Of a stretch of DNA of 46,717 nt, positions 23,547 to 33,871 are shown piece after piece. The DNA is taken from positions 1 to 46,717 of the forward strand of contig NZ_JAFCGY010000037.1 of NCBI RefSeq assembly GCF_016836705.1, written 5' to 3'. A model generated the notes under the pieces. It was not told the DNA's origin, made no database searches, and was given only the letters and a program-made list of their open reading frames with translations. This stretch comes from Mesorhizobium caraganae (GTDB lineage: Bacteria > Pseudomonadota > Alphaproteobacteria > Rhizobiales > Rhizobiaceae). The translations under genes and the position numbers were made by a program. How positions within the stretch are numbered: the first letter of the stretch is position 1; each line of letters begins with the position of its first letter.

Positions 23547-23994
23547 TCACAGACGGGCAGTCGCTTCCTTGTCCGGCGGCCGGGCCTGGAAGCTCGGGTT
23601 CAACAGGGTCTTTTATCGGCCATCGCGGCCGACTCGATCAACGCTTTGTGGCTAGGCAGCAAGAATCTTGCCTCTGCGGAAAGGAATGTGGCTAAAAAAC
23701 GAAGCCTGTCAGCAACGCAACGAATCGTCTCATCACCTAATTTTGACGGCGATTTCTTCGAAACGGGGTGCATGGTCCGGCTGAATCGTCAAAGACATTG
23801 CGTTATGCCAATGATAGGGTCCGCGATAGTCCAGGGGTCGGGAGCAAAAAAACGGGCAATCGGACGGCGTGCCGGCAAAACACGCACGACGTTTGAAAAA
23901 TCACGTTGCAATCCGGGCTCGAAACTTTACGACTAGGGGAAATACGAAAAGGAATGCGTCTGCATGGGCGACATTCCAGGGGAGCCATGTACAC
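23547..23994. other. Gene-free region upstream of the liv operon
   Basis: This 448-base gap contains no convincing gene. A 6-bp hairpin TCGGCC-ATCGC-GGCCGA (23616-23632) lies near its left end without a T run. The part from about 23640 to 23940 is richer in A and T than its surroundings and probably carries the liv promoter and regulator sites, but no promoter could be assigned with confidence. A 96-codon frame at 23646-23936 looks non-coding. Confidence 0.5.
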
Positions 23995-24897
<903 letters not shown>

Positions 24898-24901
24898 GAC
24901 A

Positions 24902-26497
24902 ATGGCGGTTACCGTATCCTCGGAGCGCGACACCGTCGCCTCCCCCGTGCAGCGCGCATTTCGTGAGGCGCTTTATGCCGGTGCCATCTCGCTGGGCCTG
25001 TTCGTTCTGTTCATCGGCCTGAAGACCGACCAGAACATCAGCAACCAGCTGATCCTGGTGACGCGGTGGTGGCTGCTCATCACCGTGGTCGTGCTGACCA
25101 TGCTTGGCCGCTTCTTCTACATTGCCTATGGCCAGCCCTTCATGGCCAATCAGAAGATCGCCAATGTCGCCACCGGCCTGTTGCCGGCCAGCGTGGCGTC
25201 GCGCTTCTTCCTGCTTCCGGCCTTCATCGGGGCCATCGTGCTGGCGGTGGTCCTGTTTGTGTTCGGCGGCGCCTTGCCGGGGCTGGTGGGCGATGGTCTG
25301 GCCGGCTATCTGCAGTTCCTGCGCGCTCTGGCCGTCATCTATGCGCTGGCCTGCGTGATCTTTTACTTCCGCGCCTACATCCACGACAATTTCACCAAGC
25401 TCGGGGTCACCGCATTGGTGCTCTATCCGATCCTGGTCGTCGGCGTGTTGTCGCTGATGTCGTGGTCGTTCGTCGGCGGGCTGCAGGGTTCGCTGAAGTG
25501 GATCGACAATTTCGGCATCCAGATCCTGATCTATGTGATGCTGGCCTGGGGGCTGAACATCGTCGTCGGCCTCGCCGGCCTGCTCGATCTCGGCTACGTC
25601 GCCTTCTACGCGGTCGGCGCCTATGCCTATGCGCTGCTCGGCTCTCACTACGGCCTGTCGTTCTGGATCCTGCTGCCGGCGGCCGGCGCCATGGCCGCCT
25701 TCTGGGGCGTGATGCTCGGCTTTCCGGTGCTCCGGCTGCGTGGCGACTACCTGGCGATCGTCACTCTGGCCTTCGGCGAGATCATCCGCCTGGTGCTGAT
25801 CAACTGGCGTGAAGTCACCAACGGCTCGGCCGGCATCTCTGGTATTCCGAAGGTCACGTTCTTCGGCCTGATGACGTTCAATTCGACGGACCCGAACTAT
25901 ATCGGCAAGGTGCTGCACATCGCCCAGTCGAGCGCCTACTACAAGATCTTCCTCTATTATCTGATCCTGGCGCTGGCGCTGCTGACCGCCTTCGTCACGA
26001 TACGGCTCAGGCGCATGCCTGTCGGCCGCGCCTGGGAGGCACTGCGCGAGGACGAGATCGCCTGCCGCTCGCTCGGCATCAACACCACCACCACCAAGCT
26101 CACCGCCTTTGCCACCGGCGCCATGTTCGGCGGTTTTGCCGGCGCCTTCTTCTCCGCACGGCAGGGCTTCGTCAGTCCTGAATCCTTCGTCTTCCTGGAA
26201 TCGGCGATCATCCTGGCCATCGTTGTGCTCGGTGGCATGGGCTCGCTGGTCGGTATCGCGGTCGCCGCAATGGTGATGATCGGCGGCACCGAGGCATTGC
26301 GGGAGCTCGACTTTCTCAAGCAGGTCTTCGGCAAGGATTTCACGCCGGAGCTTTACCGCATGCTTCTGTTCGGCATGGCCATGGTCATCGTCATGCTGTG
26401 GAAGCCGCGCGGCTTCGTTGGTAGTCGTGAACCGACAGCCTTCCTCAAGGAGCGAAGAGCGGTCTCCAGTTCCTTCACCAAGGAAGGACACGGCTGA
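24902..26497 (+). CDS. livM: Branched-chain amino acid ABC transporter permease LivM
   Basis: A 531-residue permease. The C-terminal two thirds (from about residue 200) is a standard LivM domain with GLAGLLDLGYVAFYAVGAY, FPVLRLRGDYLAIVTLAFGEIIR and EDEIACRSLGINTTTTKL. The N-terminal about 180 residues add further hydrophobic segments (about three or four), making it about 100 residues longer than E. coli LivM; this long form is common in rhizobia. It starts four bases after livH. Its stop shares one base with the livG start. The C-terminus is charged. Confidence 0.93.
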   Translation: MAVTVSSERDTVASPVQRAFREALYAGAISLGLFVLFIGLKTDQNISNQLILVTRWWLLITVVVLTMLGRFFYIAYGQPFMANQKIANVATGLLPASVASRFFLLPAFIGAIVLAVVLFVFGGALPGLVGDGLAGYLQFLRALAVIYALACVIFYFRAYIHDNFTKLGVTALVLYPILVVGVLSLMSWSFVGGLQGSLKWIDNFGIQILIYVMLAWGLNIVVGLAGLLDLGYVAFYAVGAYAYALLGSHYGLSFWILLPAAGAMAAFWGVMLGFPVLRLRGDYLAIVTLAFGEIIRLVLINWREVTNGSAGISGIPKVTFFGLMTFNSTDPNYIGKVLHIAQSSAYYKIFLYYLILALALLTAFVTIRLRRMPVGRAWEALREDEIACRSLGINTTTTKLTAFATGAMFGGFAGAFFSARQGFVSPESFVFLESAIILAIVVLGGMGSLVGIAVAAMVMIGGTEALRELDFLKQVFGKDFTPELYRMLLFGMAMVIVMLWKPRGFVGSREPTAFLKERRAVSSSFTKEGHG

Positions 26498-27624
26498 TGA
26501 ATGCGAGTTCGATTCAGAAGGCCAATCCGGGCATGAAAGACGCCATTCTCCAGGTCGAGCATCTGTCGATGAAATTCGGCGGCCTGGTCGCCATCGGCGA
26601 CCTGTCGTTCCAGGCCAAGCGCGGCGAGATCACCGCGCTGATCGGACCGAACGGCGCCGGCAAGACCACCGTTTTCAACTGCATCACCGGCTTCTACAAG
26701 CCGTCGGAAGGCATGATCACGCTCAACGGTGCCGACGGCTCGAGCTTCCTGCTCGAACGGCTGCCCAATCATGAGATCCCGGCGCGCGCCAAGGTGGCGC
26801 GCACCTTCCAGAACATCCGCCTGTTCTCGGGCATGACGCTGTTGGAGAACCTCTTGGTTGCCCAACACAACAAGCTGATGAAGGCATCGGGCTATACGAT
26901 CCTGGGCCTGTTCGGGATCGGCGGCTACCGCCGGGCCTCGGCCGAATCGGTGGAGCTTGCCAAGCACTGGCTGGAGAAGGCAGATCTCGTCGATCGCGCC
27001 GACGATCCGGCCGGCGATTTGCCCTATGGCGCGCAGCGGCGCCTCGAGATCGCGCGCGCCATGTGCACGGGGCCCGAGCTTCTGTGCCTCGACGAGCCGG
27101 CGGCCGGTCTCAATCCGAAGGAATCGGCCGCGCTCAATTCGCTGCTGATGGACATCAAGAGCAGTACATCGATCCTGCTGATCGAGCATGACATGTCAGT
27201 GGTCATGCAGATTTCCGACCATGTCGTGGTGCTCGAATACGGCCGCAAGATCTCCGACGGCAGCCCGCAAGCGGTGCGCACCGACCCGCGCGTCATCGCC
27301 GCCTATCTCGGCGTCGACGACGAGGAGGTCGAGACGGTGCTGACCGAGGTCGGCGATGAAGACGTCATCGAGCAGTTGGACATAGGGCCTGACACGGCGC
27401 ACGGGCCAGGCACGTCGTCGTCTTATCTCGCCGGCCCGGTGAGCGACACGATCGGCCACAGCGAGGGCGAGCGGGTTACGGTGTCGAAGGGCGCCTCGAA
27501 GGCGGCACAGGTCGATGCAAGGGCCAGCGTCGCGCCAAGAAAGCCGGCTGAGCGGGCGACGGCCAAGCCCAAGCCAGCGGCTGCAAAATCCCCGACACCC
27601 AAGCCGCGCGGAGGGCGTAAGTGA
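26497..27624 (+). CDS. livG: Branched-chain amino acid ABC transporter ATP-binding protein LivG with long tail
   Basis: A 375-residue ABC ATPase. Walker A is GPNGAGKT, the Walker B region LLCLDEPAAGL, and the signature region reads LPYGAQRRLEIARAM in place of the usual LSGGQ, as in other LivG proteins. The ABC domain ends at about residue 270; the remaining about 105 residues are an unusual tail, first acidic (DDEEVETVLTEVGDEDV), then Ala/Pro/Lys-rich (ERATAKPKPAAAKSPTPKPR). Typical LivG proteins are about 255-300 residues. It overlaps livM by one base and livF by one base. Confidence 0.94.
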   Translation: MNASSIQKANPGMKDAILQVEHLSMKFGGLVAIGDLSFQAKRGEITALIGPNGAGKTTVFNCITGFYKPSEGMITLNGADGSSFLLERLPNHEIPARAKVARTFQNIRLFSGMTLLENLLVAQHNKLMKASGYTILGLFGIGGYRRASAESVELAKHWLEKADLVDRADDPAGDLPYGAQRRLEIARAMCTGPELLCLDEPAAGLNPKESAALNSLLMDIKSSTSILLIEHDMSVVMQISDHVVVLEYGRKISDGSPQAVRTDPRVIAAYLGVDDEEVETVLTEVGDEDVIEQLDIGPDTAHGPGTSSSYLAGPVSDTIGHSEGERVTVSKGASKAAQVDARASVAPRKPAERATAKPKPAAAKSPTPKPRGGRK

Positions 27625-28352
27625 TGGCCGAGACAACGCTACTCGACATCAAGGGCGTCGAGACCTACTACGGCAACATCAAGGCGCTGAACGGCGTCAA
27701 TGTGCACGTCAACCAGGGCGAGATCGTCGCGCTGATCGGCGCCAACGGCGCCGGCAAGTCGACGCTGATGATGACTATCTTCGGTGCGCCGCGGGCGCGT
27801 GCCGGCACCATCACTTTCGCCGGCACCGACATCACCCAGATGCCGACGCACGAGATCGCGCGCATGCGCATCGCGCAGTCGCCGGAAGGCAGGCGCATTT
27901 TCCCGCGCATGACGGTGATGGAAAACCTGCAGATGGGCGCCGGCCTCGACAACCTCAAGCACTATGACGAGGATGCCGAGAAGGTGTTCACACTGTTCCC
28001 GCGCCTCAAGGAGCGCATTGCCCAGCGTGGCGGCACGCTGTCGGGCGGCGAGCAGCAGATGCTGTCGATCGGACGCGCGCTGATGGCGCGGCCGAAGCTG
28101 CTCCTGCTCGACGAGCCGTCGCTCGGCCTGGCGCCACTGATCGTCAAGCAGATCTTCGACGCCATCCGCGAGCTGAACCGCACGCAAGGGCTGACCGTGT
28201 TCCTGGTCGAGCAGAACGCCTTCGGCGCGCTCAAGCTCGCCACGCGCGGCTATGTCATGGTCAACGGCAACGTGACCATGAGCGGCACCGGCAAGGACCT
28301 TCTCGCCAATCCGGAAGTGCGCGCGGCCTATCTCGAAGGCGGCCATCACTGA
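27624..28352 (+). CDS. livF: Branched-chain amino acid ABC transporter ATP-binding protein LivF
   Basis: A 242-residue ABC ATPase with Walker A GANGAGKS, signature LSGGEQQMLSIGRALM and Walker B LLLLDEPSLGLAP, the normal LivF pattern, and EGRRIFPRMTVMENL in the Q-loop region. ATG 27624 overlaps the livG stop by one base. It pairs with LivG to power the transporter. Confidence 0.95.
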   Translation: MAETTLLDIKGVETYYGNIKALNGVNVHVNQGEIVALIGANGAGKSTLMMTIFGAPRARAGTITFAGTDITQMPTHEIARMRIAQSPEGRRIFPRMTVMENLQMGAGLDNLKHYDEDAEKVFTLFPRLKERIAQRGGTLSGGEQQMLSIGRALMARPKLLLLDEPSLGLAPLIVKQIFDAIRELNRTQGLTVFLVEQNAFGALKLATRGYVMVNGNVTMSGTGKDLLANPEVRAAYLEGGHH

Positions 28353-28369
28353 GTTCAGGAGTCTTCACC

Positions 28370-28717
28370 ATGCAAGGCATTCTCTACGAAGAACCTTCCA
28401 TCTGGCAGTTCTTCTTCGTCACCTGTCTGCTCGGCGGCTGGGCGGCATGGATGACTGGCAAGGCCAGCGCCCAGACATGGCGCAGCCTGCCGGCGCTGTT
28501 CGCCTTCCTGCTGGGGCTCGGCATCGGCATCAGGTTCATCCATCATGCCCTGTTCGGCGGTACGATGTTTTCTCTGCAATACTATGTCGTGGACACAATC
28601 GTGCTTATGATATTGGGGTTTGTCGGCTATCAATACACGCGCACCAACCAGATGGTGACGCAGTATAATTGGCTTTACGAACGGGCTTCGATCTTAAGCT
28701 GGAAACCGAAAGCTTGA
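28370..28717 (+). CDS. DUF6867-type small membrane protein in the liv operon
   Basis: A 115-residue protein with three hydrophobic segments (about residues 12-30, 40-58 and 68-88) and a conserved-looking C-terminus (QYTRTNQMVTQYNWLYERASILSWKPK). It matches my memory of the DUF6867 family, which occurs between livF and livJ in many alphaproteobacteria. ATG 28370 lies 17 bases after livF. The consistent placement suggests a role as an accessory subunit or regulator of the transporter; no experiment supports this. Confidence 0.75.
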   Translation: MQGILYEEPSIWQFFFVTCLLGGWAAWMTGKASAQTWRSLPALFAFLLGLGIGIRFIHHALFGGTMFSLQYYVVDTIVLMILGFVGYQYTRTNQMVTQYNWLYERASILSWKPKA

Positions 28718-28798
28718 CGTTCACCATTAACGCCGTTTCGGGGATGAATCGGCGTGACAAGGGCCTGAAAATCGGCAAAGTACGCTTTCTGCGATAAG

Positions 28799-28834
28799 GG
28801 TGGGCATCGCATGAAAGTATCATCCACGCCCACC
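28799..28834 (+). promoter_or_regulatory. Hairpin in the leader of livJ
   Basis: GGTGGGC (28799-28805) pairs with GCCCACC (28828-28834), and an inner ATGA/TCAT (28811-28814 and 28820-28823) can pair as well. It lies 20 bases before the livJ start, just before the ribosome-binding region (GGGAGCG). Such a hairpin may protect the livJ part of the mRNA, which is usually made in excess over the permease genes. Confidence 0.45.
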
Positions 28835-28854
28835 TCGTAAATGGGAGCGTTTAA

Positions 28855-29976
28855 ATGAAGAAGTCACTTTTGTCCGCCGTTGCCCTGACCGCGCTTGTCG
28901 CGTTCGGCGGTAACGCATGGGCTGACGTCCTCGTCGGCGTCGCCGGTCCGATCACCGGCCCGAATGCGGCCTTCGGTGCGCAGCTGCAGAAAGGTGCGGA
29001 AGCGGCCGTTGCCGACATCAATGCAGCAGGCGGCATGAATGGCGAGCAGATCAAGCTCGAAGTCGGCGACGACGTCTCCGATCCGAAGCAGGGCATTTCG
29101 GTCGGCAACAAGTTCGTTGGCGACGGCGTCAAGTTCGTGGTCGGCCACTTCAACTCGGGCGTCTCGATCCCGGTGTCGCAGGAAGTCTATGTCGACAACA
29201 ACATCGTCGAAGTGACCCCGGCGGCGACCAACCCGAAATTCACCGAGCGCGGCCTGTGGAACGTGTTCCGCACCTGCGGACGCGATGACCAGCAGGGCGG
29301 CATCGCCGGCGCCTATATTGCGGCTAACTTCAAGGACGCCAAGGTTGCCGTCATCCACGACAAGACCCCCTACGGTCAGGGCCTTGCCGACGAAACCAAG
29401 AAGGCGATGAACGCGGCCGGCATGACGGAAGTCATGTACGAAGGCGTCAATGTCGGCGACAAGGACTTCTCGGCGCTGATCGCCAAGATGAAGGACGCCG
29501 GCGTCACCCTGATCTACTGGGGCGGCCTGCACACGGAAGCCGGCCTGATCATCCGCCAGTCGGCTGACCAGGGCCTCAAGGCTACCTTGATGTCGGGCGA
29601 TGGCATCGTCACCGACGAGCTGGCTGCGATCGCCGGCGACGCGGTTATCGGCACGCTCAACACCTTCGGTCCGGATCCCCGCCTGATCCCCGAGAACAAG
29701 GCACTGGTCGAGAAGTTCCGCGCCCAGGGCTTTGAACCGGAAGCCTACACGCTGTACGCCTACGCTGCCATGCAAGTGATCGCGGAGGCCGCTGCCGTGG
29801 CCAAGTCGAACGATCCGGTGGAAGTGGCGAAGGCGATGCATGAGAAGGGTCCGTTCAAGACCGTTCTGGGCGACCTCGCCTATGACGAGAAGGGCGATCC
29901 GAAGCTCCCGGGCTACATCATGTACGAGTGGAAGAAGGGTCCGGACGGCAAGATCACCTGGCTGCCGAAGACCTGA
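28855..29976 (+). CDS. livJ: Branched-chain amino acid ABC transporter substrate-binding protein
   Basis: A 373-residue periplasmic binding protein (Leu/Ile/Val-binding, type I fold). The signal peptide (MKKSLLSAVALTALVAFGGNAWA) is followed by VLVGVAGPITGPNAAFGAQ, KLEVGDDVSDPKQGISVGNKF and the family-typical EVTPAATNPKFTERGLWNVFRT. It starts with GGGAGCGTTTAA upstream and is the last gene of the liv operon, ahead of a strong terminator. Likely ligands are leucine, isoleucine and valine, but rhizobial members may have wider range. Confidence 0.95.
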   Translation: MKKSLLSAVALTALVAFGGNAWADVLVGVAGPITGPNAAFGAQLQKGAEAAVADINAAGGMNGEQIKLEVGDDVSDPKQGISVGNKFVGDGVKFVVGHFNSGVSIPVSQEVYVDNNIVEVTPAATNPKFTERGLWNVFRTCGRDDQQGGIAGAYIAANFKDAKVAVIHDKTPYGQGLADETKKAMNAAGMTEVMYEGVNVGDKDFSALIAKMKDAGVTLIYWGGLHTEAGLIIRQSADQGLKATLMSGDGIVTDELAAIAGDAVIGTLNTFGPDPRLIPENKALVEKFRAQGFEPEAYTLYAYAAMQVIAEAAAVAKSNDPVEVAKAMHEKGPFKTVLGDLAYDEKGDPKLPGYIMYEWKKGPDGKITWLPKT

Positions 29977-30000
29977 TCGGATAACGCAATCCCTACGAAA

Positions 30001-30028
30001 TGCCCGGCGCTTGCGCCGGGCATTTTTC
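30001..30028 (+). terminator. Intrinsic terminator of the liv operon
   Basis: TGCCCGGCGC-TT-GCGCCGGGCA is a perfect 10-bp stem, followed directly by TTTTTC. It lies 24 bases after the livJ stop and is the clearest intrinsic terminator in the window. Confidence 0.92.
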
Positions 30029-30265
30029 TTTAACCCCGGAGCGCCTAGCGACGGCATTGGCTAAAAAGAACCATTAGCCGGGAGCGGATTGTGCGCGAGA
30101 TGACAATTCGCGTCACTTCGCGACGCCATCCGCACGCAGTCTTTCGCTTTGCAGTGCTAGAATCCATTTAAATCGGTTTAATCGCCCCCCGATTTTGGTT
30201 GCACTGCAGCATTTTCGCGTTAATCATTGCTGAGCCCCATCCCTCCATGTCCGGAGCCTTCTTCC

Positions 30266-33200
30266 TTGGCCATTACGAAGATCCTCGTCGCCAACCGGTC
30301 CGAAATTGCCATCCGCGTCTTTCGCGCCGCCAACGAGCTCGGCCTCAAAACCGTGGCGATCTGGGCCGAGGAGGACAAATATTCGCTGCATCGGTTCAAG
30401 GCCGATGAAAGCTACCAGGTCGGGCGCGGGCCGCATCTCAACAAGGACATGGGGCCGATCGAAAGCTATCTGTCGATCGAGGAAGTGATCCGCGTCGCCA
30501 GGCTGTCCGGCGCCGACGCCATCCATCCGGGCTATGGCCTTTTGTCGGAAAGCCCTGAATTCGCAGATGCCTGCGCCGAGGCCGGCATCACCTTTATCGG
30601 CCCTAAGCCAGACACGATGCGCCGGCTCGGCAACAAGGTCGCCGCGCGCAATCTCGCCATCGAGGTCGGCGTGCCGGTGATCCCGGCAACCGACCCGCTG
30701 CCGGACGACATGGACGCGGTCAAGAAATTGGCCAAGGAAATCGGCTATCCGGTGATGCTCAAGGCATCGTGGGGCGGTGGTGGGCGCGGCATGCGCGCCA
30801 TCCGCGCCGAGGCCGATCTGGTCCGCGAAGTCACCGAAGGCAAACGTGAGGCCAAGGCCGCGTTCGGCAAGGACGAGGTCTATCTCGAAAAGCTGATCGA
30901 GCGCGCCCGCCATGTCGAGGTCCAGGTGCTTGGCGACACGCACGGCAATGCCGTGCATCTGTTCGAGCGCGACTGTTCGATCCAGCGCCGCAACCAGAAG
31001 GTCGTCGAGCGCGCGCCGGCGCCCTACCTCAGCGAGGCATTGCGCCAGGAGCTTTGCGGCTATGCGCTCAAGATCGCGCGCGAGACGAGCTATATCGGCG
31101 CCGGCACGGTGGAATTCCTGCAGGACGCCGACACCGGCAAATTCTACTTCATCGAGGTCAATCCGCGCATCCAGGTCGAGCACACCGTCACCGAGCAGGT
31201 GACCGGCATCGACATCGTCAAGGCGCAGATCCACATCCTGGACGGCTTTGCCATCGGCACGAAAGAGTCGGGCGTGCCGGCGCAGGCCGACATCAGGCTG
31301 AACGGCCACGCCCTGCAGTGCCGCATCACCACCGAGGATCCGGAGCATAGTTTCATTCCGGATTACGGCCGGATCACCGCCTATCGCGAAGCCGCCGGTT
31401 TCGGCATCCGCCTTGACGGTGGCACCGCCTATTCGGGCGCGGTCATCACCCGCTTCTACGATCCGCTGCTGGAGAAGGTGACGGCCTGGGCGCCGACACC
31501 GGCCGAGGCGATTGCCCGCATGAACCGGGCCTTGCGCGAGTTCCGCATCCGCGGCGTGGCGACCAACCTCACCTTCCTCGAGGCGATCATCAACCACCCG
31601 CGCTTCGCCGACAATTCCTACACGACCCGTTTCATCGACACGACGCCGGAACTGTTCGCGCAGGTCAAGCGGCAGGACCGCGCCACCAAGCTGCTCAACT
31701 ATCTGGCCGACGTCAGCGTCAACGGCCATCCCGAAACCCGCGGCCGTCCGATGCCGAAGGCCGATGCGGCAGCGCCCGTCGTGCCCTATCTCAACGGCAA
31801 TGTGCCGGGCGGCAGCAAGCAGAAGCTCGACGCGCTGGGGCCGGAGAAATTCGCCGCCTGGATGCGTGAGCAAAAAGAGGTGCTGGTCACCGACACGACG
31901 ATGCGCGACGGCCACCAGTCGCTGCTCGCCACCCGCATGCGCACGCATGACATTGCCGGCATTGCCGGCACCTATGCGCGGGCACTGCCGCGGCTGCTGT
32001 CGCTGGAATGCTGGGGCGGCGCCACTTTCGACGTCGCCATGCGCTTCCTCACCGAGGATCCGTGGGAGCGGCTGAGCAAAGTGCGCGAGGCCGCCCCCAA
32101 CCTTTTGCTGCAGATGCTTCTGCGCGGCGCCAACGGCGTCGGCTACACCAACTATCCCGACAATATCGTGCAGCATTTCGTCAAGCAGGCAGCGGCTGGC
32201 GGCGTCGACCTGTTCCGCGTCTTCGACTGCCTGAACTGGGTCGAGAATATGCGCGTCGCCATGGACGCGGTGGGCGCAGAGGGCAAGCTGGTCGAAGCGG
32301 CGATCTGCTACACCGGCGACATCCTCGATCCGGCGCGCGCCAAATACGACCTCAAATACTATGTCGGGCTGGCGAAGGAATTGCAGGCCGCTGGCGCCCA
32401 CATCATCGCCGTCAAGGATATGGCAGGGCTGTTGAAGCCGGCCGCCGCACGCGTGCTGTTCAAGGCGCTGCGCGAGGCGACCGATTTGCCGATCCACTTC
32501 CACACCCACGATACGTCAGGTCTGTCGGCGGCGACGGTGCTGGCGGGCGTGGAAAGCGGCGTCGACGCCATCGATGCGGCGATGGATTCCTTCTCCGGCA
32601 ACACCTCGCAGCCTTGCCTCGGCTCGATCGTCGAGGCGCTGAAGGGAACCGAGCGCGATCCCGGCCTCGACCCACAATGGATCCGCAACATCTCGTTCTA
32701 CTGGGAAGCAGTGCGCAACCAGTACGCCGCCTTCGAAAGCGACCTCAAGGGGCCGGCCTCGGAGGTCTATTTGCACGAAATGCCGGGCGGCCAGTTCACC
32801 AACCTCAAGGAACAGGCGCGCTCGCTCGGGCTGGAGACGCGCTGGCACGAGGTGGCCCAAGCATATCACGACGTCAATCTGATGTTCGGGGACATCGTCA
32901 AGGTGACGCCGTCATCCAAGGTGGTCGGCGACATGGCGCTGATGATGGTGAGCCAGGACCTCACCGTCGCCGACGTCGAAAACCCGGCCAAGGACATCGC
33001 CTTCCCCGACTCGGTCGTCTCGATGCTGCGCGGCGATCTCGGCCAGTCGCCCGGCGGCTGGCCTGCGAAGCTGCAGAAGAAGGCGCTGAAGGACAACAAG
33101 CCGATCACCGTGCGGCCAGGCTCGCTGCTCAAGCCGGCAGACCTCAAGGCCAGCCGCAAGGAAATTGAGGAGAAGCTGGAGCGCAAGCTCTCGGAGTACG

Positions 33201-33724
33201 AATTCGCGTCCTGGCTGATGTATCCGAAGGTGTTCACCGACTTTGCCGCCGCGCAGGAGACCTACGGGCCGGTCAGCGTCTTGCCGACGCCGACCTATTT
33301 CTACGGCATGAAGTCCGAGGACGAGATCTTCCTGGACATCGAGAAAGGCAAGACGCTTGTGGTGCGCTGCCTTGCCATCGGCGATGTCGATGAGAAGGGC
33401 ATGGTCACCGTGTTCTTCGAGCTCAACGGCCAGCCACGCCGCGTCCGGGTGCCGGACAGGGCGCACGGCGCCTCGGCGGCCAAGGCACGGCGCAAGGCCG
33501 AGCCCGGCAACGAGGCGCATGTCGGCGCGCCGATGCCCGGCGTGGTCTCCGCGCTTGCGGTTGCCGCCGGCCAGGCGGTCAAGGCTGGTGACGTGCTGCT
33601 CTCCATCGAAGCCATGAAGATGGAGACGGCGCTGCATGCCGAACGCGACGGCACGATCGCCGAAGTGCTGGTCAAGGCCGGCGATCAGATCGACGCCAAG
33701 GATTTGCTGATCGCCTTTGGCTGA
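30266..33724 (+). CDS. pyc: Pyruvate carboxylase
   Basis: An 1152-residue biotin enzyme that makes oxaloacetate from pyruvate, bicarbonate and ATP. Domains in order: biotin carboxylase (about 1-455; ILVANRSEIAIRVFRAANELG and the ATP-grasp loop WGGGGRGMR), carboxyltransferase (about 535-815; TDTTMRDGHQSLLATRMRT and the metal-ligand segment PIHFHTHDTSG), a linking allosteric region, and the biotin carrier domain, with the biotinylated lysine at 1118 in EAMKMETAL. The start is a TTG at 30266 (MAITKILVANR), giving the length known for rhizobial enzymes, with GGAG ten bases upstream. It stands alone between terminators or hairpins. Confidence 0.97.
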   Translation: MAITKILVANRSEIAIRVFRAANELGLKTVAIWAEEDKYSLHRFKADESYQVGRGPHLNKDMGPIESYLSIEEVIRVARLSGADAIHPGYGLLSESPEFADACAEAGITFIGPKPDTMRRLGNKVAARNLAIEVGVPVIPATDPLPDDMDAVKKLAKEIGYPVMLKASWGGGGRGMRAIRAEADLVREVTEGKREAKAAFGKDEVYLEKLIERARHVEVQVLGDTHGNAVHLFERDCSIQRRNQKVVERAPAPYLSEALRQELCGYALKIARETSYIGAGTVEFLQDADTGKFYFIEVNPRIQVEHTVTEQVTGIDIVKAQIHILDGFAIGTKESGVPAQADIRLNGHALQCRITTEDPEHSFIPDYGRITAYREAAGFGIRLDGGTAYSGAVITRFYDPLLEKVTAWAPTPAEAIARMNRALREFRIRGVATNLTFLEAIINHPRFADNSYTTRFIDTTPELFAQVKRQDRATKLLNYLADVSVNGHPETRGRPMPKADAAAPVVPYLNGNVPGGSKQKLDALGPEKFAAWMREQKEVLVTDTTMRDGHQSLLATRMRTHDIAGIAGTYARALPRLLSLECWGGATFDVAMRFLTEDPWERLSKVREAAPNLLLQMLLRGANGVGYTNYPDNIVQHFVKQAAAGGVDLFRVFDCLNWVENMRVAMDAVGAEGKLVEAAICYTGDILDPARAKYDLKYYVGLAKELQAAGAHIIAVKDMAGLLKPAAARVLFKALREATDLPIHFHTHDTSGLSAATVLAGVESGVDAIDAAMDSFSGNTSQPCLGSIVEALKGTERDPGLDPQWIRNISFYWEAVRNQYAAFESDLKGPASEVYLHEMPGGQFTNLKEQARSLGLETRWHEVAQAYHDVNLMFGDIVKVTPSSKVVGDMALMMVSQDLTVADVENPAKDIAFPDSVVSMLRGDLGQSPGGWPAKLQKKALKDNKPITVRPGSLLKPADLKASRKEIEEKLERKLSEYEFASWLMYPKVFTDFAAAQETYGPVSVLPTPTYFYGMKSEDEIFLDIEKGKTLVVRCLAIGDVDEKGMVTVFFELNGQPRRVRVPDRAHGASAAKARRKAEPGNEAHVGAPMPGVVSALAVAAGQAVKAGDVLLSIEAMKMETALHAERDGTIAEVLVKAGDQIDAKDLLIAFG

Positions 33725-33743
33725 TGCGGATCGATCACATTGG

Positions 33744-33765
33744 GGACGGCTGGCAGCAGCCGTCC
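33744..33765 (+). terminator. Hairpin downstream of pyc
   Basis: GGACGGCTG-GCAG-CAGCCGTCC forms a perfect 9-bp stem 20 bases after the pyc stop. No T run follows, so it may act in Rho-dependent ending or 3'-end protection rather than as a classical terminator. Confidence 0.5.
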
Positions 33766-33871
33766 ACGAAGCATCGATAATGGCTTGACCCGCCGCGCCC
33801 GCTCGGGCATCGAACCCGCTCCAATTTTGCCGCGCCAGAATCGCGGCGCCTAAAAAGAAGCGGAGAAAAAC

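Noticed and set aside
23646..23936. A 96-codon frame before livH
   Set aside because: GTG start without a ribosome-binding site, low-complexity composition, and position in the probable promoter region.
28718..28854. Separate small RNA between the DUF6867 gene and livJ
   Set aside because: There is a hairpin but no clear promoter plus terminator; a leader structure is a simpler reading.
30224..32509. A 761-codon open frame on the minus strand, opposite pyc
   Set aside because: No recognisable domain, and pyc on the other strand is full length and well conserved.
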